Of a stretch of DNA of 64,000 bases, positions 44,646-53,942 are shown piece after piece (position 1 is the stretch's first letter; every line of letters begins with the position of its first letter). Both the position numbers and the translations under genes were made by a program. Source of the stretch: Mesorhizobium sp. (GTDB taxonomy: Bacteria; Pseudomonadota; Alphaproteobacteria; Rhizobiales; Rhizobiaceae); the NCBI GenBank assembly GCA_004017535.1, contig SAJS01000004.1:124001-188000 (forward strand). The letters run 5' to 3'. A model generated the notes under the pieces. That model did no database searches. It had not been told where the DNA came from and worked only from the letters and a program-made list of their open reading frames with translations.

Positions 44646-45830
44646 ATGCTCCACACGATCGCGGCCTTCGACCGTCTTGGCGAGGAAAACGCCTTTGCGG
44701 TGCTGGCCAGGGCCACCGCGCTTGCCCATCAGGGACGCGACATCGTCAATCTCGGCATCGGCCAGCCCGACTTCAAGACGCCGCAGCACATCGTCGAGGC
44801 GGCGATCAAGGCGCTGCGCGACGGCCACCACGGCTACACGCCGGCCAACGGCCTCTTGGCCACGCGCGAGGCGGTGGTGCGTCGCACGCTGACCACCACC
44901 GGCGTCGAGGTCTCGCCTGAGAATGTGATGATCCTGCCCGGCGGCAAGCCGACGATGTTCGCCGCGATCCTGATGTTCGGCGAACCGGGCACCGAGATTC
45001 TCTACCCTGATCCCGGCTTTCCGATCTACCGCTCAATGATCGAGTTCACCGGCGCAACGCCGGTGCCGGTGCCGATCCGCGAGGAGAACGGCTTTGCCTT
45101 CTCGGCGGACGAGACGCTGGCGCTGATCACGCCGAAGACCAGGCTGCTCATCCTCAACTCGCCCGCCAACCCGACCGGCGGCGTCACGCCACGCGCCGAG
45201 ATCGAGAAACTGGTCAAGGGGCTGGAGAAGCATCCTGAGGTCGCGGTCATGTCGGACGAGATCTACGACGTCATGACCTATGACGGTGAGAAACACTGCT
45301 CCCTGCTCAACTTCCCCGAAATCCGCGACCGGCTGATCGTGCTCAACGGCTGGTCGAAGACCTGGGCGATGACCGGCTGGCGCATGGGCTGGTCGATCTG
45401 GCCGAACGGCGACAAGGGAGCCCATCTCTACGACAAGGTGCGCAAGCTGGCGGTGAACTGCTGGTCCTGCGTCAATGCGCCGAGCCAGTTTGCCGGCATC
45501 GCCGCGATCGACGGCCCGCAGGACGATGTCGAGAAGATGATGCGCGCCTTCGACAACCGCAGGAAAATCGTCGTCGAGGGCCTGAACGCGCTCCCTGGCA
45601 TCTCCTGCATCACGCCGAAGGGCGCCTTCTACGCCTTCCCCAACGTGTCGAAGACCGGCTGGAAAGCCAAAAAGCTCGCCTCGGCATTGTTGGAGGATGC
45701 CGGCGTGGCGCTGATCGGCGGCCCCGATTTCGGCGTGCTCGGCGAAGGCTATATCCGGCTTTCCTACGCCAATTCCGAGGAGAATATCCTGCGCGCGCTG
45801 GAGCGGATCGAGGCGTTTCTAAAGAAGTGA
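44646..45830 (+). CDS. Class I aminotransferase (aspartate/aromatic type)
   Basis: 394 residues from ATG 44646, GGGACGGGA upstream. Fold type I markers: NLGIGQPDF near 32-40, GYTPANGLLATREAV, NSPANPTGG (about 173-181), SDEIYDVMTY, the PLP-binding Lys in LNGWSKTWAMTGWRMGW, and the substrate Arg in YIRLSYANS. Substrate within the AspC/AatA group cannot be told from the sequence. It is divergent from the GNAT gene, with an 82-base shared promoter region. Confidence 0.88.
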   Translation: MLHTIAAFDRLGEENAFAVLARATALAHQGRDIVNLGIGQPDFKTPQHIVEAAIKALRDGHHGYTPANGLLATREAVVRRTLTTTGVEVSPENVMILPGGKPTMFAAILMFGEPGTEILYPDPGFPIYRSMIEFTGATPVPVPIREENGFAFSADETLALITPKTRLLILNSPANPTGGVTPRAEIEKLVKGLEKHPEVAVMSDEIYDVMTYDGEKHCSLLNFPEIRDRLIVLNGWSKTWAMTGWRMGWSIWPNGDKGAHLYDKVRKLAVNCWSCVNAPSQFAGIAAIDGPQDDVEKMMRAFDNRRKIVVEGLNALPGISCITPKGAFYAFPNVSKTGWKAKKLASALLEDAGVALIGGPDFGVLGEGYIRLSYANSEENILRALERIEAFLKK

Positions 45831-46054
45831 ACTTCACTCCCCGCGGTAGGGTCGGCGAAACCTCAGTTCCGCTCTGGTGAGTTGCCTCGCCCCGACCCAC
45901 CATCATTGCATCCTTGCGGCTGGCTGCAGTCCGCCGACATGGATCTTAGCAAACATTGTCACCGCGCTGAGCGAAAGCAGATGTTTGATCCAGCGCAAGG
46001 TGCCGGGCTGCCCAGCGTCGTAGGATTATGCGTGGAAACGTTAGGACAGCTCCC

Positions 46055-46402
46055 ATGCGTAAAGGCTTGATTGAATCGGCGGCCGTCGCAATCAGCGTGG
46101 TCTTAGCCCTTGTCCCCAGGGCCGCGTGGGCACAGGCATCGGATGCCGACAGATATGCCTATGGTCCCGGGATGATGTGGTGGGGCGGAGGTTGGGCGAT
46201 GATTTTCGGTCCCTTGTTTATGATCCTCTTTTTCGTCGTCCTTGTGGGGGCCATCACTCGCTGGCAGTGGGGACTGGGTCCGGTGCCGCCCCATCACACG
46301 CTGCCGGGTCGCACGCCTCTCGACATTCTCAAGGAGCGCTTCGCACGTGGTGAGATCGACAAGAACGAGTTCGAGGAACGCCGCCGAGTGCTCGGCGACT
46401 AA
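46055..46402 (+). CDS. Small membrane protein with SHOCT domain
   Basis: 115 residues from ATG 46055 with TTAGGACA upstream; ATG 46028 is an alternative. A signal-like hydrophobic N-terminus (AAVAISVVLALVPRAAWAQA) is followed by a second span (GWAMIFGPLFMILFFVVLVGAI, about 45-66). The C-terminal SHOCT motif DILKERFARGEIDKNEFEERRRVL covers about 89-112. SHOCT modules are short oligomerisation-like units of unknown role. The TAA is shared with a repeat fragment. The 224 bases upstream hold no recognised feature. Confidence 0.75.
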   Translation: MRKGLIESAAVAISVVLALVPRAAWAQASDADRYAYGPGMMWWGGGWAMIFGPLFMILFFVVLVGAITRWQWGLGPVPPHHTLPGRTPLDILKERFARGEIDKNEFEERRRVLGD

Positions 46403-46427
46403 TTCGAGGAAAAGTGTGAGCGGTTAG
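46401..46427 (+). repeat. Fragment of a palindromic intergenic repeat
   Basis: AATTCGAGGAAAAGTGTGAGCGGTT matches the left half and loop of the repeat at 34807-34862 with few differences; the right arm is missing. Its first bases complete the stop codon of the SHOCT gene. Confidence 0.5.
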
Positions 46428-46442
46428 GCTCGGCGAGCTGGC

Positions 46443-47204
46443 TCACCCGCGCCCAACGAAAGGCATTTTCGTCGCCATCACCGTCATGAACAGCACGTTG
46501 GCGTCGAGCGGCAGGCTGGCCATATGCAGCACCGCATCAGCGACGCGCTGCACGTCCATCACTGCCTCGGCGGCGATCGAGCCATTGGCCTGCGGCACGC
46601 CCACCGTCATCGGCTGCGCCATCTCGGTCAGCGCATTGCCGATGTCAATTTGGCCGCAAGCGATGTCGAAGGGCCGGCCGTCGAGCGCCAGCGTCTTGGT
46701 GAGCCCGGTGATGGCGTGCTTGGTCGCCGTATAGGGCACGGAACCCGGGCGCGGCGCATAGGCCGACACCGAGCCGTTGTTGATGATACGGCCGCCCATC
46801 GGCTTCTGCCTCCGCATCGCGCCGAAGGCGGCGCGCGCGCACAGGAACGAGCCGGTGAGATTGACGCCGACGACATCGTTCCAGACCTCGACGGGGATTT
46901 CGTCGATCAGCGTCGACTTGTAGCCCATGCCGGCATTGTTGAAGAGCAGGTCGACGCGGCCGAAGGCCTCGAGCACAGTCTCGAACATGTCGTCGACTTC
47001 TGCCGCCTTGCTGATGTCGCAGGCGACTGCCAATGCCTTGGCTTGCGTCTTTCCCGCATCGGCGATCGCCTCCTCCAGCACCGTCTTGCGACGGCCGCAG
47101 AACACCGTGTTCCAGCCTGCCTGGAGCAGCGCCGTGGCGACGCTCTTGCCGATACCGGTGCCGGCGCCGGTCACGATGGCGGTCTTCTCTGCTATGGCTG
47201 TCAT
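46443..47204 (-). CDS. Short-chain dehydrogenase/reductase
   Basis: 253 residues from ATG 47204, CGGGAGGA upstream; an in-frame extension to 47297 lacks family character. Classical SDR motifs: TGAGTGIGKS (about 11-20), NNAGMG, NNGSVSAYAPRPGSVPYTATK with catalytic Ser, Tyr and Lys. Substrate unknown. A consensus CtrA-type site lies 185 bases upstream. Confidence 0.88.
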   Translation of the reverse strand: MTAIAEKTAIVTGAGTGIGKSVATALLQAGWNTVFCGRRKTVLEEAIADAGKTQAKALAVACDISKAAEVDDMFETVLEAFGRVDLLFNNAGMGYKSTLIDEIPVEVWNDVVGVNLTGSFLCARAAFGAMRRQKPMGGRIINNGSVSAYAPRPGSVPYTATKHAITGLTKTLALDGRPFDIACGQIDIGNALTEMAQPMTVGVPQANGSIAAEAVMDVQRVADAVLHMASLPLDANVLFMTVMATKMPFVGRG

Positions 47205-47295
47205 CGCCGTCCTCCCGGTCATCAACAGAAAGACGTGGCATCGCAAATGCAGGCGGTCATGGCAAGCCGCTCTTGGCGACAAAGCGGAGGCCAAC

Positions 47296-47322
47296 AAAAA
47301 GGGCGGCCATTGGCGACCGCCC
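47296..47322 (-). terminator. Probable terminator of the DUF533 gene
   Basis: On the minus strand GGGCGG and CCGCCC form a stem closed by a 10-base loop and followed by five T residues. It lies about 120 bases after the stop of the gene at 47445-48176. Confidence 0.55.
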
Positions 47323-47388
47323 CGATCTGAACCGCGCTTGGGAGGAGGAAAAGCCGGTCCGACTGATTAGAATGATGCGCTTGCTGAG

Positions 47389-47404
47389 TTAACCAGAGAT
47401 TAAC
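47389..47404 (-). promoter_or_regulatory. CtrA-type binding site (TTAA-N7-TTAAC)
   Basis: TTAA at 47389-47392 and TTAAC at 47400-47404 are 7 bases apart, the CtrA consensus. Part of the left half reads TTAACCAG, one base from the TTAACCAT half-site. Nearest downstream start on the minus strand is the dehydrogenase at 47204. Confidence 0.45.
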
Positions 47405-47444
47405 GACCGGCAAGGCGGTGCGCAGCGGCGTTTACCAACGTGAC

Positions 47445-48176
47445 TCACCAAGGCGAGCTAGGCGCACTGCCGGCCGGCACCTTTGCCGCCGAGACAGTCG
47501 CCTCGACATGATCGACCAGCGCGTCCGGCAGGTCGAGCCGGCCGGCGAGCAGGTCGAGATAGCCGCGCTCAGCGCGCGTATCGGGATCGATGGTCAGGCG
47601 CGAGGCGGTGTAGAGTTCCAGCTTCTGCGCATCGGTCTTGGCGCCGGCGACCAGCGAGTCGAGATCGAGGGGCCTTTCGAGTTCGGCAAGCAGGAATTCT
47701 TCCGCCTCCGCGCCGATGCCGGCGAGCTTGAGCTTATCGGCGATCTTCTTGCGCTCTTCGTCGTCGATATGGCCATCCGCCTTCGCCGCAGAGATCATCG
47801 CGCGGACCAGCGTCAGCGTGAACTCGGCTTCGCCCTGCGGCGCCTGCGAGGGATCGAAAGCGGTATCGGCCGGCGGCGGCAGCAGTTCAGGCTCACCCGA
47901 TGCGGGCGCCCGCGCCGGCTCGTTGCCGGCCTTGTAATTCTGATAGGCCTTGTAGGCGAGCCCGCCGATCGCCGCCAGACCGCCGAGCCTGACGGCAGCA
48001 CCCGTGACCTGCCGGCCAGTTCCGGTGCCGAGCAGCACGGCCGCAAGCGCGCCGGCAGCCAGCGGATTGTCCTTCGCCATCTGCACCGCCTGCCCCGCCT
48101 TGTCGCGGACGGTCGAGCCCGTGCCGGGAATTTGCGAGCCGAGAAGGTCGTCGAGCAGCTTCTTGGGGTCGAGCAT
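47445..48176 (-). CDS. DUF533 family membrane-associated protein
   Basis: 243 residues from ATG 48176. It starts MLDPKKLLDDLLG and has a glycine- and alanine-rich hydrophobic stretch (about 45-80, NPLAAGALAAVLLGTGTG and LGGLAAIGGLAYKAY). The C-terminal TerB-like helical domain (about 120-235) has FTLTLVRAMISAAKADGHIDDEERKKI, the acidic metal-binding pattern. These proteins resemble E. coli YebE; function is unknown, possibly envelope stress. Confidence 0.82.
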   Translation of the reverse strand: MLDPKKLLDDLLGSQIPGTGSTVRDKAGQAVQMAKDNPLAAGALAAVLLGTGTGRQVTGAAVRLGGLAAIGGLAYKAYQNYKAGNEPARAPASGEPELLPPPADTAFDPSQAPQGEAEFTLTLVRAMISAAKADGHIDDEERKKIADKLKLAGIGAEAEEFLLAELERPLDLDSLVAGAKTDAQKLELYTASRLTIDPDTRAERGYLDLLAGRLDLPDALVDHVEATVSAAKVPAGSAPSSPW

Positions 48177-48290
48177 CAATGCCTCCAGAATTGGCCCGGC
48201 CGAATGCGCGCGGGCATGGTTTCGGACCGGCAAGAGGTAGGCCTCGCACTTTGACATTACAATGACGGAGCGGGTTTTGCGCGTGAGGCG

Positions 48291-49226
48291 CTAGCTGCCG
48301 ATATGGCGCTTGCCGCCGCGCGCCTGCGCAAGTTCGACCTGACGGTGGCGTTCGGCATAGCGCTCGCGGTCCGCATCGGACCGCGTTTCGAAGCAATGCG
48401 GGCATGAAACGCCGATTGCGTATTTCGGCGACAGCCGGTCCTCGACCGTCAGCGGATGCCGGCAGGCGCGGCAGAGCTCCGCCTCGCCCTCGCTCAGACC
48501 ATGCGAGACGGACACCCGCTCGTCGAAGACGAAACACTCGCCCTGCCACAGGCTCTCCTCTGCCGGCACGTCCTCCAGATATTTCAGGATGCCGCCCCTG
48601 AGATGGAAGACATTCTTGAGGCCGAGCGACTTCACATAGGCCGTCGCCTTCTCGCAACGAATGCCGCCGGTGCAGAACATCGCCACCTTGCGGCCTTCAA
48701 GCTCCTCACGGTGCTCTTCCACCCAGGCCGGGAACTCGCGGAAGCTGGAGGTCCTGGGATCAACCGCGCCCTTGAACGTGCCGAGCGAGACTTCATAGGC
48801 GTTGCGCGTGTCGATGACGACGGTGTCAGCGTCCGAGATCAGCGCGTTCCAGTCAGCCGGCGCGACATAGGTGCCGGCGCTGGTTGCCGGGTCGATATCC
48901 TCGACGCCCATGGTGACGATCTCGCGCTTCAGCCGCACCTTCATGCGGTGGAACGGCATCTCGGCGGCGCTGCTGTATTTGACTTCCAGCCCGGCAAGAC
49001 CTTCGATGGCCTGCAGATGGTCCACGAGCGCGGCAATCGCTTCCTCGCTGCCGGCGACGGTGCCGTTGATGCCTTCATGCGCCAGAAGCAGCGTGCCCTT
49101 GATGCCGCGCCCGCAACAGAAGGCGGCGAGCGGGGCGCGCAGGGCCTCGTATCCGTCGAGCCGCGCGAATTTGTAAAGCGCGGCGACCTGGATGGGCTGA
49201 ATTTCCTTGGTTGTCGTCATGGCCAT
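48291..49226 (-). CDS. trhO: tRNA uridine(34) hydroxylase TrhO (rhodanese-related)
   Basis: 311 residues. TrhO/YceA makes 5-hydroxyuridine at tRNA position 34 without prephenate. The N-terminal acylphosphatase-like domain has [17 protein letters not shown] (about 43-59). The rhodanese domain has [19 protein letters not shown] and the active-site loop [12 protein letters not shown] with Cys185 or so. The C-terminal part has [12 protein letters not shown] and a CPHC pair that may bind zinc. ATG 49220 is an equally possible start. Confidence 0.9.
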   Translation of the reverse strand: MAMTTTKEIQPIQVAALYKFARLDGYEALRAPLAAFCCGRGIKGTLLLAHEGINGTVAGSEEAIAALVDHLQAIEGLAGLEVKYSSAAEMPFHRMKVRLKREIVTMGVEDIDPATSAGTYVAPADWNALISDADTVVIDTRNAYEVSLGTFKGAVDPRTSSFREFPAWVEEHREELEGRKVAMFCTGGIRCEKATAYVKSLGLKNVFHLRGGILKYLEDVPAEESLWQGECFVFDERVSVSHGLSEGEAELCRACRHPLTVEDRLSPKYAIGVSCPHCFETRSDADRERYAERHRQVELAQARGGKRHIGS

Positions 49227-49375
49227 GCCACTAGACTGTGGTCAAAGCGGTTTCAAGGCAAAGGAAGTTCAGGCGGCGCACGATCCGCCGCGCGGCATCG
49301 CGACACGCCGGGCTTCGTGGACTTGGACGGACCCTTCTGCTAATCGGTTTAAAACATGGAAACGGAGACCAGCAC

Positions 49376-50014
49376 ATGACCAGCAAGACCGAAAAGCTCC
49401 TGTCGCTCCTCAACGGTCAGCCGGTCATCCCGGTGCTCAAGATCGCCAATGTCGCCGATGCCGTGCCGCTCGCGCGCGCTTTGTCGCGCGGCGGTTTGCG
49501 TGCGATCGAGATCACCTTGCGCACCGCCGATGCGCTGGAAGCGATCCGGCGCGTCACGGCCGAGGTCGAGGAAGCGATTGTCGGCGCCGGCACCATCCTC
49601 GATGCCAGGCAGTTCGACGAAGCAGCCCGCGCCGGCTCGACATTCATCGTCAGCCCCGGCATCACCAGCCAGCTTCTCGAGGCGGCCAAGGACAGCCCCG
49701 TGCCGCTGCTGCCCGGCGCCATCACGCCCGGCGAGATCATGGCCGCGCGCGAGGCCGGCCTGCGCTTCCTGAAATTCTTCCCGGCCGAGCAGTCCGGCGG
49801 CATCGCTTCGCTGAAAGCTTTCGCCTCACCGCTGGCGGACGTGAAATTCTGCCCGACCGGCGGCATAACGGCCGGGAACGCCGCCGACTATCTGAGCCTG
49901 CCTAACGTCATCTGCGTCGGCGGCTCCTGGGTCGCGCCCGACGATCTCATCAGGGCCGGCAAGTGGAACGAGATCGAAGCGCTGGCGCGTGAAGCGAGCA
50001 AGCTCAAGAAGTAG
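49376..50014 (+). CDS. eda: KDPG/KHG aldolase
   Basis: 212 residues from ATG 49376 (ACGGAGA upstream). It splits 2-keto-3-deoxy-6-phosphogluconate to pyruvate and glyceraldehyde 3-phosphate, the last Entner-Doudoroff step. Glu45 (AIEITLRT) and the Schiff-base Lys133 (FLKFFPAEQ) fall at the same positions as in the E. coli enzyme; GAGTI and PTGGI are also present. No edd or sugar kinase gene is adjacent. It converges with the next dehydrogenase at 11 bases. Confidence 0.95.
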   Translation: MTSKTEKLLSLLNGQPVIPVLKIANVADAVPLARALSRGGLRAIEITLRTADALEAIRRVTAEVEEAIVGAGTILDARQFDEAARAGSTFIVSPGITSQLLEAAKDSPVPLLPGAITPGEIMAAREAGLRFLKFFPAEQSGGIASLKAFASPLADVKFCPTGGITAGNAADYLSLPNVICVGGSWVAPDDLIRAGKWNEIEALAREASKLKK

Positions 50015-50025
50015 CCATCGCGCCT

Positions 50026-50775
50026 TCACCAGGGCAGCGGACCGTTCTCATCGAAATAGCCGCCCGTCGGTCCGCCCGGCTCCAGCGTCGCCAGCCGCAG
50101 AATGATTTCGGCCGCCTGTTGCACCGTGCGGCCGCCTCTGTGCGCGTTGAGGTCCGTCGCGGTGTAGCCGGGAGCGGCGGCATTGACCATGATGCCGTGC
50201 GGCGCAAGTTCCCTGGCGAAGGCGAGCGTAACGGCGTTGAGCGCAGTCTTCGAGCTGCCATAGCCCATGACATTGGGCGACTGGCTGTTGCCGGCCGCGC
50301 GCGCCAGCGATCCGAGATAGCTGCTCACCATGACGATGCGGGCGGCGGGCGATGCCAGGAGCAGCGGCAGGAATGCCTGCGTGACCCGCACCGGCCCGAA
50401 GACGTTGACGTCATAGGTGGCTTGCATGTCAGCTATATTCTCGCGGCTTGGCGGCCGCTCATAGCGGCCGTCCGGGCCGAGAGCCTCGACATAGCCGGGC
50501 GCGATGCCGGCATTGTTGACCAGCACGTCCAGGCTGGATATCCGCGCCGCGACTGTCTTGGCCGCGGCCGCCACGCTGTCGTCGCTGGCGACGTCGAGCG
50601 CGAGCCACTCGACATCAAACCCCTCATCACGCAATGCCTGCGCCGCGGTCTCGCCACGCTCGGCGTCGCGCGCGCCGAGCCACACCTTGTAATTCAGTGC
50701 CGCCAGCCGCCGGACGGTCTCACGGCCGATGCCCTTGTTGGCGCCGGTCACCAGCGCGTTCTTTCTCGTCGTCAT
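50026..50775 (-). CDS. Short-chain dehydrogenase divergent from an AraC regulator
   Basis: 249 residues from ATG 50775, which has AGGAGA at correct distance; ATG 50781 is too close to it. Motifs: TGANKGIGRE, NNAGIAPG, VMVSSYLGSL and YGSSKTA with catalytic Ser, Tyr, Lys, plus APGYTATDLN. Similar to carbonyl reductases that use NADPH. It is divergent from the AraC gene, which is the likely regulator, a layout common for inducible reductases. Confidence 0.88.
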   Translation of the reverse strand: MTTRKNALVTGANKGIGRETVRRLAALNYKVWLGARDAERGETAAQALRDEGFDVEWLALDVASDDSVAAAAKTVAARISSLDVLVNNAGIAPGYVEALGPDGRYERPPSRENIADMQATYDVNVFGPVRVTQAFLPLLLASPAARIVMVSSYLGSLARAAGNSQSPNVMGYGSSKTALNAVTLAFARELAPHGIMVNAAAPGYTATDLNAHRGGRTVQQAAEIILRLATLEPGGPTGGYFDENGPLPW

Positions 50776-50932
50776 GTCCATGTCTCCTGTTCGGTGACCC
50801 AGAGATGACGTGAACGGCCTTGCGTCGCGCGCCAAAAGCTCTCAGCCTCTTGCCTAATCCTCTCAGGTTCGTGTCTTCGCGGGCGCGCCTCGCCTGGTTG
50901 CCTGGCCGCGATGGATCGGCAATGCTGGAGCG

Positions 50933-51826
50933 ATGAGTGACATACTGCAGGAATTGATCGCCATGGCCGGGCGCCATGCGCGGGGGCGGCGGACGAAGAC
51001 GGCCATTCCGCGCGTCACCATCGGCCGCAGCGAGGTTCCGACGCCGCCGGTGCCCGAGCTCTGCCAGCCGACCGCGCTTCTGGTCCTGCAGGGGACCAAA
51101 ACGGTGCTGATCGGCGACCGCACGCTCGCCTACAGCGCCGGCAGCTATTTCGTCTACGCGGTGGAGGCGCCCGCCACCAGCCAGCTAATCGAGGCCAGCA
51201 GAGCCTGTCCCTACATGGCTCTCGCCTTCGCCATCGATATCGAGCTGATCGCCGGGCTGCTTATCGACCATCGACCGGCGATAGACGGCGACAACTTCGT
51301 CACCAACACGGCCGATGACGACTTGCTCGACGCCTGGCGACGGATGCTGCGGCTGCTTGATCGACCGGAAGAGATTCCGGTGCTGGCGCCCATGCTCGAA
51401 CGCGAGATCGCATTCCGCCTGCTGCAAGGCCCGCAGGGCGAGAAGCTGCGCCAGCTCGCGCGCGCCGATGGCCGCCTGTCGCAGATCCGCCGCGCCACCG
51501 CCTGGATCCGGGTGCATTACAACGAGCCTATCGATGTGACGCGGCTGGCCGAGCTCTCGCATATGAGCAACGCCGCCTTTCATCGCCATTTCAAGGCGGC
51601 GACAGCGATGAGCCCGATCCAGTATCAGAAGCAGCTCCGCCTTTTGGAAGCGCGCCATCTGCTGATTGCCCAACCGGGCAGCGCGGCGCAGGTTGCCTTC
51701 ACCGTCGGCTACGAAAGCGCCTCTCAGTTCAGCCGCGAATATGCGCGCCAGTTCGGGCTGCCTCCGGCCCGTGACGCCGCGCGGCTTCTGGCCATGGGCG
51801 AGGCGGTCGCGCTCGAAATCGACTGA
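50933..51826 (+). CDS. AraC family transcriptional regulator
   Basis: 297 residues. The N-terminal AraC_N domain (about 20-160; LCQPTALLVLQGTKTVLIGDRTLAYSAGSYFVYA) is the type found beside oxidoreductase genes. Two helix-turn-helix motifs lie in the last 100 residues (DVTRLAELSHMSNAAFHRHFKAAT and AAQVAFTVGYESASQFSREYARQFG). It probably controls the divergent dehydrogenase across the 157-base gap. Confidence 0.92.
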   Translation: MSDILQELIAMAGRHARGRRTKTAIPRVTIGRSEVPTPPVPELCQPTALLVLQGTKTVLIGDRTLAYSAGSYFVYAVEAPATSQLIEASRACPYMALAFAIDIELIAGLLIDHRPAIDGDNFVTNTADDDLLDAWRRMLRLLDRPEEIPVLAPMLEREIAFRLLQGPQGEKLRQLARADGRLSQIRRATAWIRVHYNEPIDVTRLAELSHMSNAAFHRHFKAATAMSPIQYQKQLRLLEARHLLIAQPGSAAQVAFTVGYESASQFSREYARQFGLPPARDAARLLAMGEAVALEID

Positions 51827-51918
51827 ACATTAACATCCGGCCGGCTGGGCGCCCACCTCCTCACGGGAAGTTCAAGCCGATGTAGCTTGCGCAATGCCAG
51901 ATAACGGCAACCGAGGAC

Positions 51919-51993
51919 TGGTTCCCGCTCATGGATTCGAACCACGATTCACGCCTTCAAAGGGCGCTGTCCTACCATTAGACGAAGCGGGAA
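51919..51993 (-). tRNA. tRNA-Gln (anticodon UUG)
   Basis: Read on the minus strand: acceptor TTCCCGC pairs with GCGGGAA, the anticodon arm GCGCC-CTTTGAA-GGCGT shows TTG, the T arm has GGTTCGAATCC, and CCA is encoded. Length is 75 bases. No terminator was identified after it. Confidence 0.95.
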
Positions 51994-52076
51994 GACCGGG
52001 CCATCAAACAGGCCTTCAGGAATGAAAAACAATAGCCGCGTCGTCGTCCAACGCGGCTTGGTCCCAGGCAGGATCG

Positions 52077-53942
52077 CTATTTGGTCTGGAAACGGGCGAC
52101 CGACAGGAACTTGACCGCGTTGCCGCTGAAACGGCTGGCATCTTGCATCTCGCCATCCGTCTGGAAGCCGGCTGTGTACACTTCGCTCGGCGGCGTATGC
52201 ACGATGTTATAGGCATAACGCGGAGCCGTCGTCGGATCGGAAACCGAAGCGATGTTCACACCGCTGCCCAGCGCCCAGCGCGCGGCCTGCGGCGGTGCCG
52301 CCACCACCACGGCCCGCGGTCCCGGCCTGAGATCGCGGGACGAGGCTCTGCCTTCCTTGGCCGTCGTCTTCACGCCGGCGCCGATCGCCTTCGTGGGATC
52401 GCTGCCTGCCGGAAGGGCGGCGATGGCCTGGCGCGGCGAGGCAGCATCGGCCCCCGACGGATCGTTGAACGCCGAGCGCGGCTCCGGCTGCGTCAGCGAC
52501 GCAAGCTGGTATTCGGCGCCGGCGCCGCCAGCCGAGACGGTCGCGTTTGCCTGTTCGAGAACGGCCTTGACCTCATCCTGCTTGCCGGGCTGCGGCCGGG
52601 CGGTCGGCAGCACGGAGAACGCGTCGGTCGCGCTCTTGTCCTGCGAAGCCGTTTCGGCCAACGCCAGAAGCACGTTCTTGTCCTTCGACGCCAATTCGGC
52701 CGGCGTCGAGCGATCGGGGCGCCAGGTCGGAAGCGGGATGTTGTTGACCGCCACCTGCGCCGGATCGGTGCCAGCGGCCTCGGCCGCGCTGGCAGCGCCG
52801 AAAGGAACCTTGTCAGGCAAGGGCGCCTGCGCCGTCGAAACCGCCTGCTCGGTCGTCGCCGAGGCATCCGCCATGGCGAACGGCACGTTCTGCGGCGTCT
52901 GCTGGCCGACATCGACCTTCGGACGCGGCGCGAAGTCGGGCAGCGGGACTTCCTTGGGCGGCAGGGCGGCGATGATCGTCTCCGGCGTATCCTGCTCCGG
53001 CTGCTGCTGATCGTCGGCGCTGTCATCCGCGATCTGCGGGATGTTGGCGCGCTTGGCATCCTTCGGCGAAACGATCGCGATACCCGGAAGATTGTTGGTG
53101 CGGGCCGTCGCGGCGCTCGCGACCTGAACCTGCTTCACGGCCTTCGCCTGGGGCGCACCACCGCTGTCTCCGGTATCGGCGTCGTCGTCTGCCTCGTCGG
53201 CGCCACCGCCGAACAAGGCGGCAAGCAATCCGCCGGACCGCTTGGTCGAGCCGCCGGCGCTGGCCAGTTCGATGTTCGGGGTGCCGGCGCCCTTGCGCGC
53301 CTGATAGGCGGCCAGCGCCTGCTCATAGCCAGGCAGCGGGCGACCGTCGCTCGGCACATGCAGCGTCTTGCCGTTCGGGAACAGGCTGACCAGTTCCTGG
53401 CGGCTGATGCCCGGCCAGTGGCGCACATTGCCGACATCCATATGGACGAAGGGGGAGCCGGAGGTCGGGTAGTATCCGACGCCACCCCCCTGCATCTTGA
53501 GGCCGATGTTGCGCAGCTTCTTCAGCGGCACGCCGGGAATGTAGAAGTCCATCGCCTTGCCGAGCATGTGCTGGCTTTTCTCGGCGACGCCACGGCTGCG
53601 CGAACGCAGCATCGCGTTGGTCGACGGCGAACGATAGCCGCAGACGACCTGGATGTAGTCAGTCGCGCCGGCTTCGCGATAAGCTTCCCAAACGAGGTCG
53701 AGCAGCCGCGGGTCCATTTTCGTCGGCTCGTTGCGGCGCCAGTCGCGCAGGATGATGTTGATCTTGCGCAGGCCTTCCGGATCGTAGCGGCCATTGCGCT
53801 TGTAGACGATCTCGGCCTTCTCGTGCGTGTGCAGGTGATAGAGCTTGAGCGTGCGGACCTCAGCCCTGGCGCCCGACATTGCCGCGGACAGAAACCCGAC
53901 AGCCAAAATCACAAACGTCAGCCACCTCGGCCAGACGCTCAT
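52077..53942 (-). CDS. DUF882/M15-type murein peptidase-like protein with long linker
   Basis: 621 residues from ATG 53942; a TTG at 53984 would place extra residues before the signal peptide (WLTFVILAVGFLSAAMSGARA). The peptidase M15_2 domain is at about 30-190: CGYRSPSTNAMLR, SQHMLGKAMDFYIPG (zinc His and Asp) and FVHMDVGNVRHW (third ligand). The other 430 residues are low-complexity, rich in A, P, D and Q, with no known fold. Homologs (E. coli YcbK-like) act on peptidoglycan. A near-consensus CtrA-type site lies 124 bases upstream. Confidence 0.82.
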   Translation of the reverse strand: MSVWPRWLTFVILAVGFLSAAMSGARAEVRTLKLYHLHTHEKAEIVYKRNGRYDPEGLRKINIILRDWRRNEPTKMDPRLLDLVWEAYREAGATDYIQVVCGYRSPSTNAMLRSRSRGVAEKSQHMLGKAMDFYIPGVPLKKLRNIGLKMQGGGVGYYPTSGSPFVHMDVGNVRHWPGISRQELVSLFPNGKTLHVPSDGRPLPGYEQALAAYQARKGAGTPNIELASAGGSTKRSGGLLAALFGGGADEADDDADTGDSGGAPQAKAVKQVQVASAATARTNNLPGIAIVSPKDAKRANIPQIADDSADDQQQPEQDTPETIIAALPPKEVPLPDFAPRPKVDVGQQTPQNVPFAMADASATTEQAVSTAQAPLPDKVPFGAASAAEAAGTDPAQVAVNNIPLPTWRPDRSTPAELASKDKNVLLALAETASQDKSATDAFSVLPTARPQPGKQDEVKAVLEQANATVSAGGAGAEYQLASLTQPEPRSAFNDPSGADAASPRQAIAALPAGSDPTKAIGAGVKTTAKEGRASSRDLRPGPRAVVVAAPPQAARWALGSGVNIASVSDPTTAPRYAYNIVHTPPSEVYTAGFQTDGEMQDASRFSGNAVKFLSVARFQTK

